A program made the translations under genes and the position numbers. Positions 37,617-45,565 of a stretch of DNA of 64,000 nucleotides are shown here, in pieces. How positions within the stretch are numbered: position 1 is the first letter of the stretch; every line of letters starts with the position of its first letter. The notes below the pieces were generated by a model. That model saw nothing but the letters and a program-made list of their open reading frames with translations, had not been told where the DNA came from and made no database searches. The DNA comes from Micromonospora coxensis (GTDB lineage Bacteria; Actinomycetota; Actinomycetes; Mycobacteriales; Micromonosporaceae): positions 682,001-746,000 of the forward strand of contig NZ_LT607753.1 of NCBI RefSeq assembly GCF_900090295.1. Reading direction: 5' to 3'.

Positions 37617-38437
37617 CCCTTCACGCCACCTTCGCCGACCCCGCGGAAGAACAGCCGCTGCAGGGCGAAGAAGACTGCCATCAGCGGCAGCACCGCGATC
37701 ATCGTGCCAGCGGCGACGACCCGCTGGTCGTTGGTGAAGGTGCCGGACAGGTACTGCAGACCCACGGTCAGGGTGAAGTTGTCCGGGTTCTTCAGCACGA
37801 TCAGCGGCCAGAGGAAGTCGTCCCAGGCGAAGAGGAAGCTGAACACGCCGACGACGGCGAGCGAGCCGCGCACGCTGGGCAGCGCCACCTTCCAGAACCG
37901 GGCCCACTCCCCCGCGCCGTCGATCGAGGCGGCCTCCTCCACCTCGCGCGGCAGGGCGAGGAAGGCGGTCCGCATGACCAGGATGGACAGGCCGGACACC
38001 GCGCCGGGCAGCAGCACGCCGAGCAGGGTGTCGACCAGGCCGAGGCTGCGTACGGTCAGGAAGACGTTGACCATGATGACCTCGAACGGCACCACCAGCG
38101 ACGCGAGCACGGCGGCGAACACCGCGCCTCGGCCGCGGAAGCGCATCCGGGCCAGCGCGTAGCCCGCCATCGCGCCGAGCAGGCAGTTGGTAAGCACGCT
38201 GGCGGTGGCGACCATCGCCGAGTTGGCGATGTAGCGCCAGACCGGGATGACCTCGGCGACCTTGGCGAAGTTGCCGAGTGTCGGGTCCTGCGGCAGCCAC
38301 GTCACGTCGGGGCCGTAGATCGGCTCGGCGGTGCCCTTGAGCGAGGTGAGCAGCTGCCACGCGAATGGTCCGACCAGCAGTACGGCCATGGCCAGCAGCA
38401 GGACGTAGCGCAGAGCCACCGGGCCGTGGCGCCTCAT
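37613..38437 (-). CDS. ABC sugar transporter permease (CUT1, MalG type)
   Basis: 274 residues with six predicted membrane helices. Carries the cytoplasmic EAA loop that docks the ATPase (EVEEAASIDGAGEWARFWKVALP). N-terminus RYVLLLAMAVLLVGPFAWQLLTSLK is typical of the MalG branch. Works with the neighbouring permease and the binding lipoprotein. No ATP-binding subunit is encoded in the window; actinobacterial CUT1 systems often share the multi-purpose ATPase MsiK. ATG overlapping the upstream stop by 4 bases. Confidence 0.92.
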   Translation of the reverse strand: MRRHGPVALRYVLLLAMAVLLVGPFAWQLLTSLKGTAEPIYGPDVTWLPQDPTLGNFAKVAEVIPVWRYIANSAMVATASVLTNCLLGAMAGYALARMRFRGRGAVFAAVLASLVVPFEVIMVNVFLTVRSLGLVDTLLGVLLPGAVSGLSILVMRTAFLALPREVEEAASIDGAGEWARFWKVALPSVRGSLAVVGVFSFLFAWDDFLWPLIVLKNPDNFTLTVGLQYLSGTFTNDQRVVAAGTMIAVLPLMAVFFALQRLFFRGVGEGGVKG

Positions 38438-39318
38438 GCCTCGCTCCCCTCGTTCCGGCGACGCAGCACCAGCGCCAGGACGGACAGACCGAGGGTGCCG
38501 ACGAAGAGCACCAGGCTCATCGCCGAGGCGTACCCGATCTCGCCGTCGACGCCGAGGCCGACCTCCCGGATGTAGTAGACGATCGACTTGGCCTGCCCGC
38601 CCGGGCCGGCGGTGCCGGAGGACATCACGTAGATCTCGGCGAAGACCTTGGTCGCGGAGATCGCCGACAGCGCGCCGACCAGCAGCATCGTCGGGCGTAC
38701 GGTCGGCACGGTCACCGACCGGAACCGGCGGATCGCCCCGGCGCCGTCGACCTTGGCCGCCTCGTACAGCTCGCTCGGCACGTTGGACAGGGCCGCCAGG
38801 TAGATGACCATGTAGTAGCCGAGGCCCTTCCAGACGGTCACCAGCATGCAGGCGAAGAGCAGCAGCGTCGCGTCGGTGAGGAACGGCAGCGGCTCGGCGA
38901 CGATCCGCAGCTTGAGCAGGACCGCGTTGACCAGGCCCTCGGAGGACAGCAGCCAGCTCCAGATCAGTCCGACCACCACCATCGAGGCGATGACCGGGGA
39001 GTAGAAGACGGCCCGGAAGGCGCCGATGCCGGGCAGCTTGGCGTGCACCAGTTGGGCCAGCAGCAGCGGCAGCAGCACCAGCGCCGGCACCACCACGACC
39101 AGGTAGAGGCCGGTGTTGCCCAGGGCGCGGAAGAACTCGTCGTCGGCGGCGAGCCGGCGGAAGTTGGCCAGGCCGGTGAACTCGCCGCCGCCGAGCGCCT
39201 GCGCGTCGGTGAAGGCGAGCACGCCGGTGTTGGCCAACGGTCCCCACGTCATCACGGCGGTGACGACCAGGGCCGGGGCGAGGAAGAGCCAGGGCACGTA
39301 CCAGCGACGGCCGATCAC
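38434..39318 (-). CDS. ABC sugar transporter permease (CUT1, MalF type)
   Basis: 294 residues with six predicted helices and the EAA loop ELYEAAKVDGAGAIRRFRSVTVP. N-terminus RRWYVPWLFLAPALVVTAVMTWGPL is the MalF style. The start is the GTG at 39318 with AGGAGC upstream; the frame extends to 39522 in a non-coding-like stretch. It is separated from the binding-protein gene by an 80-base gap containing a 13-bp hairpin that may lower its expression relative to the binding protein. Confidence 0.92.
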   Translation of the reverse strand: MIGRRWYVPWLFLAPALVVTAVMTWGPLANTGVLAFTDAQALGGGEFTGLANFRRLAADDEFFRALGNTGLYLVVVVPALVLLPLLLAQLVHAKLPGIGAFRAVFYSPVIASMVVVGLIWSWLLSSEGLVNAVLLKLRIVAEPLPFLTDATLLLFACMLVTVWKGLGYYMVIYLAALSNVPSELYEAAKVDGAGAIRRFRSVTVPTVRPTMLLVGALSAISATKVFAEIYVMSSGTAGPGGQAKSIVYYIREVGLGVDGEIGYASAMSLVLFVGTLGLSVLALVLRRRNEGSEA

Positions 39319-39351
39319 GTCGGGAAGCTCCTGTCGGTTGCGCGGGGTGGT

Positions 39352-39386
39352 GGCGCCGCCCGCCGAGGGGGGCGGCGGGCGGCGCC
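39352..39386 (-). other. Intra-operon hairpin between binding-protein and permease genes
   Basis: Perfect 13-bp stem GGCGCCGCCCGCC / GGCGGGCGGCGCC with a 9-base loop. It follows the binding-lipoprotein stop by 13 bases within the operon. Such hairpins commonly stabilise or partially terminate, giving more binding protein than permease. Confidence 0.6.
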
Positions 39387-39398
39387 GGCGGTGCGGAC

Positions 39399-40712
39399 CT
39401 ACCGGGCGAGCAGCTTGTTCGCCTCGGCGACGGCCTCGTCCAGGGCGGTCTTCGGGTCGAGGTCGCCCTTGACCGCGAGCTGGACCTTGCCGATCACGGT
39501 CGCCTTGGTGCGGTCGTCCCACTGCACCGGGGTGAGGGTCTTGGCCTTGGCGATCTGCTCGGCGGAGATCTTGCGGGCCACGGACGTGGGGTCGGTGTCG
39601 GTGACCTGGGTGAAGTACGGATCCTTCAGGGAGTCCGCAGTGGACGGCAGGATCGTCACGATCTTGGCGAAGGCGAGCTGGTTCTCCGCGTTGGTGACGA
39701 ACTTGGCGAACGCCAGCGCGGTGGCCTGGTTCTTGCTCTTACGGGGGATCAGCAGACCCATCACCGACATGTTCGTGGTGCCCTCGGCGCTGGCGATCTG
39801 GCCGGCGACGCCGGTGGCCTTCGCCACCGCCGGGGCGTTCTCGCCGACCACCTTGAGGAAGTTCGGGCCGGAGGGGAAGAGCGCGGTACGCCCGGCCGAG
39901 TACGCCTCGGTGGCCTTCGAGTGGTTCTCGGTCAGCCAGTCCGGAGCGATCGCCTTGCTCGCGTACAGGTCACGCAGCGCGGTCACGTACTGCACGGCCT
40001 CCGGAGTGTTGAAGGTCCACTGCGTGGCGTCGGCGTTGAGCAGCGGCACACCGAGCTTGGCGAGGTTCGGCACGAAGGTGTTCTCCAGCGCCGGGTGCCA
40101 GCCGTAGAAGGCGCCCTTGCCGGCCGCGGAGAGCTGCCTGGTCTGGGCGAGCAGCTCGTCGATGGTCTTCGGCGGGGTGTTCGGGTCGAGACCGGCCTTG
40201 GCGTAGAGGTCCTTGTTGTACATGGTGACCTCGCTGGTGAGGTACCACGGCAGGCCGTACGCGCCCGACTGTCCCGGGACCTTGAAGGCGTCCCAGGCGC
40301 CCGGGACGTGGCTGCCCTTGACGTCGGCGGCGTTCTTGTCGAGGTCGACGAAGACGCCCTGCTTCTCCAGCTTCTGGGCGAAGTTCGGGTTGAGGTTGAC
40401 CACGTCCGGCAGCGTCCCGGCCTGGGCGTCGTTGGTGATCTTCTCCTGCGCGCCCTGGAACGGCAGGTCGATCCAGTTGACCTTGGTGCCGGGGTGCTTC
40501 GCCTCGAAGTCGGCGATGAGCTTGGTGATGTACTCGTCGAACGTCGGCTTGAGCGCCAGCGTCGAGAAGGTGATCTCGCCCTTGACCTCGCCGCTGATCG
40601 TGTCGCCACCGGCTCCACCGGAGGCGGCGTCGTCGCCGCTGGACAGGCCGCAGCCGCTGACGAGAAGCACGGCCGCCAGGGCGGCGGCCGCGAAGGCGCG
40701 GGTACGCCTCAT
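39399..40712 (-). CDS. Sugar ABC transporter substrate-binding lipoprotein
   Basis: 437 residues. Lipoprotein signal with lipobox LVSGC (Cys21). The mature protein is a family 1 extracellular solute-binding protein: EITFSTLALKPTFDEYITKLIADFEAKHPGTKV in part, GTLPDVVNLNPNFAQKLEKQ, GLPWYLTSEVTMYNKDLYAKAGLDP (shortened here from a longer match), and SAGRTALFPSGPNF. Captures oligosaccharide at the membrane surface for the two permeases downstream. First gene of the nine-gene operon. ATG 40712 with GGAGG upstream. The ligand cannot be deduced. Confidence 0.92.
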   Translation of the reverse strand: MRRTRAFAAAALAAVLLVSGCGLSSGDDAASGGAGGDTISGEVKGEITFSTLALKPTFDEYITKLIADFEAKHPGTKVNWIDLPFQGAQEKITNDAQAGTLPDVVNLNPNFAQKLEKQGVFVDLDKNAADVKGSHVPGAWDAFKVPGQSGAYGLPWYLTSEVTMYNKDLYAKAGLDPNTPPKTIDELLAQTRQLSAAGKGAFYGWHPALENTFVPNLAKLGVPLLNADATQWTFNTPEAVQYVTALRDLYASKAIAPDWLTENHSKATEAYSAGRTALFPSGPNFLKVVGENAPAVAKATGVAGQIASAEGTTNMSVMGLLIPRKSKNQATALAFAKFVTNAENQLAFAKIVTILPSTADSLKDPYFTQVTDTDPTSVARKISAEQIAKAKTLTPVQWDDRTKATVIGKVQLAVKGDLDPKTALDEAVAEANKLLAR

Positions 40713-40734
40713 GAGGGGTCCTCCAGAGGGGGGT

Positions 40735-40750
40735 AGTGGTACGGACCAGT
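40735..40750. promoter_or_regulatory. Candidate GntR operator, site 1
   Basis: AGTGGTACGGACCAGT, with TGGT/ACCA arms around four bases, similar in layout to HutC/DasR-type sites (consensus with TGGT...ACCA). It lies 23 bases upstream of the binding-protein ATG, downstream of a possible minus-strand promoter (TTGACC near 40783-40796), a position suited to repression. Confidence 0.55.
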
Positions 40751-40845
40751 GCCGGTGACTCTGGACCATGAACGAGAGGTGGTCAAGTCCTGCCTGGCGA
40801 TTGGATGCCGGATGTCCCGTTTAGGCACCGCAGCGAAGCCTTGAC

Positions 40846-40857
40846 TTGTCCGTACCA
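40846..40857. promoter_or_regulatory. Candidate GntR operator, site 2
   Basis: TTGTCCGTACCA, the inverse of TGGTACGGACAA, sharing the TGGTACGGAC core with site 1. It lies 11 bases before the GHL10 ATG, beside TTGACT at 40841. The same regulator could therefore control the divergent secreted hydrolase. Confidence 0.5.
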
Positions 40858-40868
40858 CCGGGACCACG

Positions 40869-43274
40869 ATGAGCCGCATGCCTACCCCCACCCCCCTCCG
40901 CCGGATCACCGTCGCCGGCATCGCCGGAGCTCTCCTGCTCGGCCTGACGGCCGTCCCGGCGGCCGCCGCCGACCCCGGCCTGCCGACCGTCGTCGCCGCC
41001 GACGGCTCCACCGCCACCATCGACGCGATCAACCCCTCCTCGCGAGCCGCCGGCATGCTCGCCCTCTACACCCCGGACGCCGGCGCCGAGACAAAGACGA
41101 ACGCCTTCGGCGGCGAGGCCGTGCTGCGCGCGCTCGGCGGCGGCACGTACGAGGTGCTCAGCGTCTGCACCGTCTTCGACGCCTGCCCGAAGCCCGGCAA
41201 CAACACCATCCCCGCCGACGGGGCGGTCCTGTCCGCGTCCCCGCCCGAGGCAGGCGGCACCGACGACCGGCGCTTCATCCGTGACCGCCTGCGCGCCGGC
41301 GACCGGGTGCAGCTGCGTAACCTGCTCATCCGCACGGCCACCACCACCGTGACCGCCACCGACCCGACCGCGGCCAGCCACCCGGGCGGCATCGACCCCG
41401 CCACCGGCCAGTGCTTCCCGGGCTGCCGCGGCGCCGAGCAGCTGATCGCCTACACCTCCGCCGCCGGCCGACCCACCACCGGCACCAACGACTTCGGCTA
41501 CGAGATCACCGTGACCGGCGACCGGGTCACCGCCCGCGGCGGCGGCAACAGCGCCATCCCGGCCGACGGATTCGTGCTCTCCGGGCACGGATCCCGCGGC
41601 TCCTGGCTGGAGGGCAACGCCCCGCTGGGCGCGAAGGTCACCCTCGACGGCGACACCGTGACCGTCGAGGTCGACGCGCAGAGCTACCTGCTCGGCGCGG
41701 AGCGGGCCGCCGCCACCGCCCGCACCGCCTCCACCGCCGCCGTCGCCTCCTGCCTCGCCGTCGACCCCGCGTCGATCGACACCGCCCTCGCCGAGTCCGC
41801 CAGCCTGCTCGACCGGGCCCGCACGGCCGCCGCCACCGACCCGGAACGCGCCGCCGAACTGGCCCGCGACGCCACCCGCCGCGCCGACGTCGCCGGCTAC
41901 CGCGCCCGGGAGTCGCGCCCCGTCGAGGGTCGGGGCCTCTGGGTACGCCCCATCGAGACCACGCCCGAGCAGATCCGCGCCTCCCTCGACCGGATCGCCG
42001 CCGCCGGCTTCAACATGGTCTTCCTGGAGACCGTCTGGGGCGGGTACACCATCTACCCCAGCGGCGTCGCCGAGCGGGCCGGCATCCCCGCCCAACGGCC
42101 GGAGATGCGCGGCTTCGACCCGCTGAAGGTGTGGATCGACGAGGCACACGCCCGGGGCGTGGAACTGCACGCCTGGACGCACACGTTCTTCGTGGGCATC
42201 GAGGCCGGCGGCGGTCCGGTGCTCAAGGCCCACCCGGAGTGGGCCGCGGTCGAACGCGAGGACGTCGGCAAAACCGGCCCGCAGCCGTCCCGGATGGAAC
42301 CCGGCTACTTCTGGGTCGACCCGGCCATCCCCGCCGTCCGTGCCCACGTGCTCGCCACCTACGACGAGATCCTGCGCGGCTACGACGTCGACGGGCTGCA
42401 CCTGGACTACATCCGCTACCCGGTGTCGCTGCCCTACGGGGCGGACTTCTCGTACTCGTCGTACAGCAGGCAGACGTTCGCCGCCACGCACGGCGTCGAC
42501 CCGTACACCCTCGACCCGCAGTCGCCGCTCTGGGCGACCTGGAACGCCTGGCGAGAGGAGCGGATCACCACCTTCGTCGACGAGGTCCGCGCGCTGCAAC
42601 GCCGCATCGCCGGCGACCGCAAGCTCTCCGCGGCCGTGTTCGCCGACCCGACCGACGGGCTGAGCAAGAAGTTCCAGAACTGGGGGGCGTGGGTCGACGA
42701 CGACACCCTGGACTTCCTCACCGGCATGTCCTTCGGCACCTCGGCCGGCTCCGTCGGCCAGGACACCGCGGTGATGCGCGAGCGGGTCGGTGACGTGCCG
42801 CTCTACACCGCCACCTACGGGCCGCTGCGCGGCTCCTCCCCCGACCTGGTGCTCGACCAGGTGCAGGCGGTCAACGACGCGGACTCCGACGGCGCGGCGC
42901 TGTTCGCGTACAACCAGCTCAACGCCCGCCAGCAGGAGGCGCTGCGGGAAGGGTCGTTCCGCACCCCGTCGGTGGTGCCGCACGCCGACCACCGGGCGGC
43001 GGCGCTGCGCGGCGTGACCGCCCTGCGCGACGGCCTCACCCGGGCGACCGCCTGCGCACCCGCCGCCGTCACCGCCGAGGTACGCGCCCGGCTGACCGCC
43101 GCCGCCGCGCTGCTGCGCCCCGGCCTGCCTCCCGCCGGCGTCGCGGCGGCCGCCGACCAACTGGAGAAGGCGGCGACCGCCGCAGGCGGCTGGGGTACCA
43201 GGGTGCAGCCCGACCTCACCCGACGCACCATCCGCGACCTGCGCATGTACGCCCGCTGGGCGGAACTCGCCTGA
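40869..43274 (+). CDS. Secreted family 10-like glycosyl hydrolase (GHL10 / DUF187 type)
   Basis: 801 residues. Signal peptide (1 to about 34), an N-terminal beta-rich region (about 35-270), a helical Ala-rich stretch (to about 345), then a TIM-barrel hydrolase of the GHL10 type: EGRGLWVRPIETTPEQIR (about 353), FNMVFLETVWGGYTIYPS, HARGVELHAWTHTFFVG, YDVDGLHLDYIRYPVS (about 506). The C-terminal tail is helical. Such proteins are thought to hydrolyse exopolysaccharide or cell-surface glycans, but few are characterised. Divergent from the nine-gene operon and sharing its candidate operators, so likely the extracellular enzyme that feeds the transporter. A second ATG at 40878 is possible. Confidence 0.87.
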   Translation: MSRMPTPTPLRRITVAGIAGALLLGLTAVPAAAADPGLPTVVAADGSTATIDAINPSSRAAGMLALYTPDAGAETKTNAFGGEAVLRALGGGTYEVLSVCTVFDACPKPGNNTIPADGAVLSASPPEAGGTDDRRFIRDRLRAGDRVQLRNLLIRTATTTVTATDPTAASHPGGIDPATGQCFPGCRGAEQLIAYTSAAGRPTTGTNDFGYEITVTGDRVTARGGGNSAIPADGFVLSGHGSRGSWLEGNAPLGAKVTLDGDTVTVEVDAQSYLLGAERAAATARTASTAAVASCLAVDPASIDTALAESASLLDRARTAAATDPERAAELARDATRRADVAGYRARESRPVEGRGLWVRPIETTPEQIRASLDRIAAAGFNMVFLETVWGGYTIYPSGVAERAGIPAQRPEMRGFDPLKVWIDEAHARGVELHAWTHTFFVGIEAGGGPVLKAHPEWAAVEREDVGKTGPQPSRMEPGYFWVDPAIPAVRAHVLATYDEILRGYDVDGLHLDYIRYPVSLPYGADFSYSSYSRQTFAATHGVDPYTLDPQSPLWATWNAWREERITTFVDEVRALQRRIAGDRKLSAAVFADPTDGLSKKFQNWGAWVDDDTLDFLTGMSFGTSAGSVGQDTAVMRERVGDVPLYTATYGPLRGSSPDLVLDQVQAVNDADSDGAALFAYNQLNARQQEALREGSFRTPSVVPHADHRAAALRGVTALRDGLTRATACAPAAVTAEVRARLTAAAALLRPGLPPAGVAAAADQLEKAATAAGGWGTRVQPDLTRRTIRDLRMYARWAELA

Positions 43275-43279
43275 CCGCC

Positions 43280-43310
43280 GGCAGGGGGCACCGACCCGGT
43301 GCCCCCTGCC
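43280..43310. terminator. Strong hairpin terminator
   Basis: Perfect 14-bp stem GGCAGGGGGCACCG / CGGTGCCCCCTGCC with a 3-base loop between the convergent GHL10 and lectin genes. Confidence 0.8.
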
Positions 43311-43386
43311 GCTCTCCGATCACCGCCGGGCAACGGCTGCTGCTGTTCCCGACCCTGCGACCGTCAGCCGTCGACCGGCTCGGGAG

Positions 43387-44292
43387 TCAGCCGGTGAAGT
43401 TCCATGCCTGGTTCTGGCCGCCGACGCACTCCCACTGCTGCACGAAGGCGCCGGGCGGCGGGGCCGTCAGGGCGGCGTTGGCCGCGTCGAGGCACTTGTC
43501 GCTGTGCCCGGCCCGCAGCTCCCACTTGTCGTCGGCACGGCGCTGGAGGTGCCAGGTCTGGTTCGCGCGCCAGCCACAGTTCTCCAGCACCAGGCCGGCC
43601 CCGTTCTCCGTCCCGCCGCCGCGCACGCTCAGGCACTGCCCGCTGGCGGCGTCCATGATCTGGAAGGCGTTCTGGTAGGCGACCCGTCCGCCCCGACGCA
43701 GGAAGCGGACCCGCTCGGTCGGCCGGTTCGTATCCGGTTTCACCTTCATGTCCGCCAGGTCGACGACCAGGTCGTTCCGGCCGGAATAGGCGCTGTGCAG
43801 CCGGTCGAGTTCACCGAACTGCACGAACGGCACAGTCGTGGTTTCACCCCGTCTGGAAACGGTTGCCGCCCACCGGTTGGACGCACTCTCGTTGAGCCTC
43901 TTGTGCGTTTCCCGGACCTGAGGCGCGACGCAGAGATGATCCTCGGGCGTCGCCTCGCGCCACACGAATCCCTGCTGGCACGTATCCGGCCCGAAGGTCT
44001 GGTCGGCCGGGTTGCGGAACTGATTGGGGTTCCTGTTGTCCAGTCTCACGAATTGCCGCATCTTCGGGTCCACGCAGACGTGGTCGTCCGGTCTGGCCTC
44101 CCGCCACACGAATCCCTGAGCACAGGTGGAAGGTCCGAAAGGCCCGAAGGCGGCGGCCGCGCCGTGGACGGCGGGACCGATCGACGCCGTACTCCCGGAC
44201 GCCACTTCCCCATACGCGGGCACGCTGTACGCCGTCGTGCCGATCGCCAGAAGACCGGCAAGAAAGAGCAGTGGTCTCGCACCGGTGATCAT
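43387..44292 (-). CDS. Secreted protein with tandem 48-residue repeats and ricin-type lectin domain
   Basis: 301 residues. Signal peptide (1 to about 29). Two tandem units of about 48 residues share FGPxTCxQGFVWREAxPxDHxCVxPxxR, each with a Cys pair. A middle region of about 60 residues (TVPFVQFGELDRLHSAY, NDLVVDLADMKVKPDTN) leads to a C-terminal ricin B-like/CBM13 lectin module (about 210-301: FQIMDAASGQCLSVRGGG, NQTWHLQRRADDKWELRAG, GGQNQAWNFTG). Probably binds a sugar at the surface or outside; the repeats are of unknown function. No Shine-Dalgarno precedes ATG 44292; a TTAGCG element stands close to it, so leaderless translation is possible. G+C appears somewhat lower than in neighbours. 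Confidence 0.75.
   Translation of the reverse strand: MITGARPLLFLAGLLAIGTTAYSVPAYGEVASGSTASIGPAVHGAAAAFGPFGPSTCAQGFVWREARPDDHVCVDPKMRQFVRLDNRNPNQFRNPADQTFGPDTCQQGFVWREATPEDHLCVAPQVRETHKRLNESASNRWAATVSRRGETTTVPFVQFGELDRLHSAYSGRNDLVVDLADMKVKPDTNRPTERVRFLRRGGRVAYQNAFQIMDAASGQCLSVRGGGTENGAGLVLENCGWRANQTWHLQRRADDKWELRAGHSDKCLDAANAALTAPPPGAFVQQWECVGGQNQAWNFTG
43958..44118. repeat. Direct repeat within the lectin gene
   Basis: The 17-mer CGCCACACGAATCCCTG occurs at 43958-43974 and again at 44102-44118, 144 bases apart, which is exactly 48 codons. It marks the internal duplication of the WREA unit. Confidence 0.75.
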
Positions 44293-44463
44293 GAAAATCA
44301 CGCTAACACGACGCGCGGAATCATCGACGAGGTATTCACGTCGGGGAGTCCGTCGATTTTCACTCCGAGCCGGTTCCTGCTGCACGTCGACCCGTTCGTC
44401 TCCGTGCTCCGCAGGAGGTCCTGTTCACCGCGCCCACGGCGAAAGGGAATTGTCCGTGGACGG

Positions 44464-44885
44464 TCAGTCGATGGTGCAGAGCGGCCCTTCGGTGAGCACG
44501 TGCGCCGCCTTGATCCCGTCGGGCACACCGGACGCCTCCAGCCACTGCGGCTCCAGCCGGTCGGCCCAGCCGACGATCTCCGTCGCCAGGGCGACCGCCC
44601 GCTCGTCGCGGCCGTGCACGAGTTCCAGCGCGAGCCGGAGGTACGCGCCCTGCTGGGTACCGACCAGCTCGGCGGCCAGAGCGGCGATCCGGTCCGCGAC
44701 GCGCACCCGTGACCGGCATGCTGCGCGGCGAGGACAGCGAGCAGGAACCGGATCGCCTGCGGCTCGATGTCCCACCGGTCCAGCAGCACCGCAACCTGAT
44801 CGTCGACCGTGCGGAACGCGCCCGAACCCGGGAGGTCGTCACACCGAGCCGTCGCCGGTCCGCACGATGAGATCGGCCCGCTCAC
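44464..44885 (-). pseudogene. Frameshifted gene of unknown function
   Basis: The N-terminal part reads FRTVDDQVAVLLDRWDIEPQ then AIRFLLAVLAAQHAGH in one frame. The C-terminal part reads RVRVADRIAALAAELVGTQQ, GAYLRLALELVHGRDERAVA and ends ASGVPDGIKAAHVLTEGPLCTID in another. Adding one base near 44706-44712 (in the minus-strand CACGGG) joins the halves into one smooth helical protein of about 130 residues. It is therefore a recent pseudogene or a sequencing error. The start is unclear and may overlap the end of the kinase gene upstream. Family not recognised. Confidence 0.65.
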
Positions 44886-45405
44886 GGGTGCCGTCCGCGG
44901 CGAAGAACTCCCGCTCCTTCACCATCCAGGCCCGCCACAGTGCCTCGACGTCGTAGGGCTGGCCGTGGTCGCGTGCCAGCCCTCGCCGCAGCCGGACGTC
45001 CTCCGGCGCCTCGACGAACACGGCGAACGCCAGTCGCCCCACCGTGCAGCGGCGCGTGCAGGTGACGCCTTCGACGACGACGAGGTCGTGGTGCGGCACG
45101 GTCCTCCAGCCGCCGAGCGAGTCACCGCGCCAGTCCGACCAGTCGCGTCGCTGGAAGCGCGCGTCCTCGCCGCGCAGCAACGGCCGCAGCACCTGCGCGT
45201 CGAAGCGCGGCCACCAGCGCTCACCGGTCGGGTCGTCCCAGGAGACGAAGTCGTCGATCTCGACGATCGGCGCGTGCGCCACCTCGGCCAGCCGCGCCGC
45301 GAGCGTGCTCTTGCCGCCGCCGGCGGGGCCGTCGACGCCGATGATGCGTACGCCACCCACCGCCGGCCTGCGGGCGACCTCGGCGAGGATGCCGTCGATG
45401 TCCAC
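44839..45405 (-). CDS. Uridine-kinase-like P-loop NTPase
   Basis: 188 residues with Walker A VDGPAGGGKSTLAARLA (GPAGGGKST at 26-34) and the acidic APIVEIDDFVSWDDP typical of uridine kinase/AAA_18 proteins, where the Asp pair contacts the nucleoside. Further markers: WWPRFDAQVLRPLLRGE, DLVVVEGVTCTRR, RLRRGLARD. Likely a small-molecule or nucleoside kinase; many actinobacterial members of this size are uncharacterised. ATG 45405. Followed immediately by the frameshifted gene on the same strand. Confidence 0.8.
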   Translation of the reverse strand: MDIDGILAEVARRPAVGGVRIIGVDGPAGGGKSTLAARLAEVAHAPIVEIDDFVSWDDPTGERWWPRFDAQVLRPLLRGEDARFQRRDWSDWRGDSLGGWRTVPHHDLVVVEGVTCTRRCTVGRLAFAVFVEAPEDVRLRRGLARDHGQPYDVEALWRAWMVKEREFFAADGTRERADLIVRTGDGSV

Positions 45406-45565
45406 GATCGGAATCTAGGGCATCTGCAATCGGCGTGGCCGGCCAGCCGGTGAACGCGACGATGGCCGAGGCTGTTCGTCCGCCGTTCGCCACGGGGCCG
45501 TCCGGCCGTCAGCCGCGGACCCTAGCGTGGGCGACCCGACCGGACGTCCCAGGAGACCGCCTCGC

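Noticed and set aside
40821..43160. 779-codon open frame antisense to the GHL10 gene
   Set aside because: Gly/Val/Arg-rich shadow; the plus strand has signal peptide and TIM-barrel motifs.
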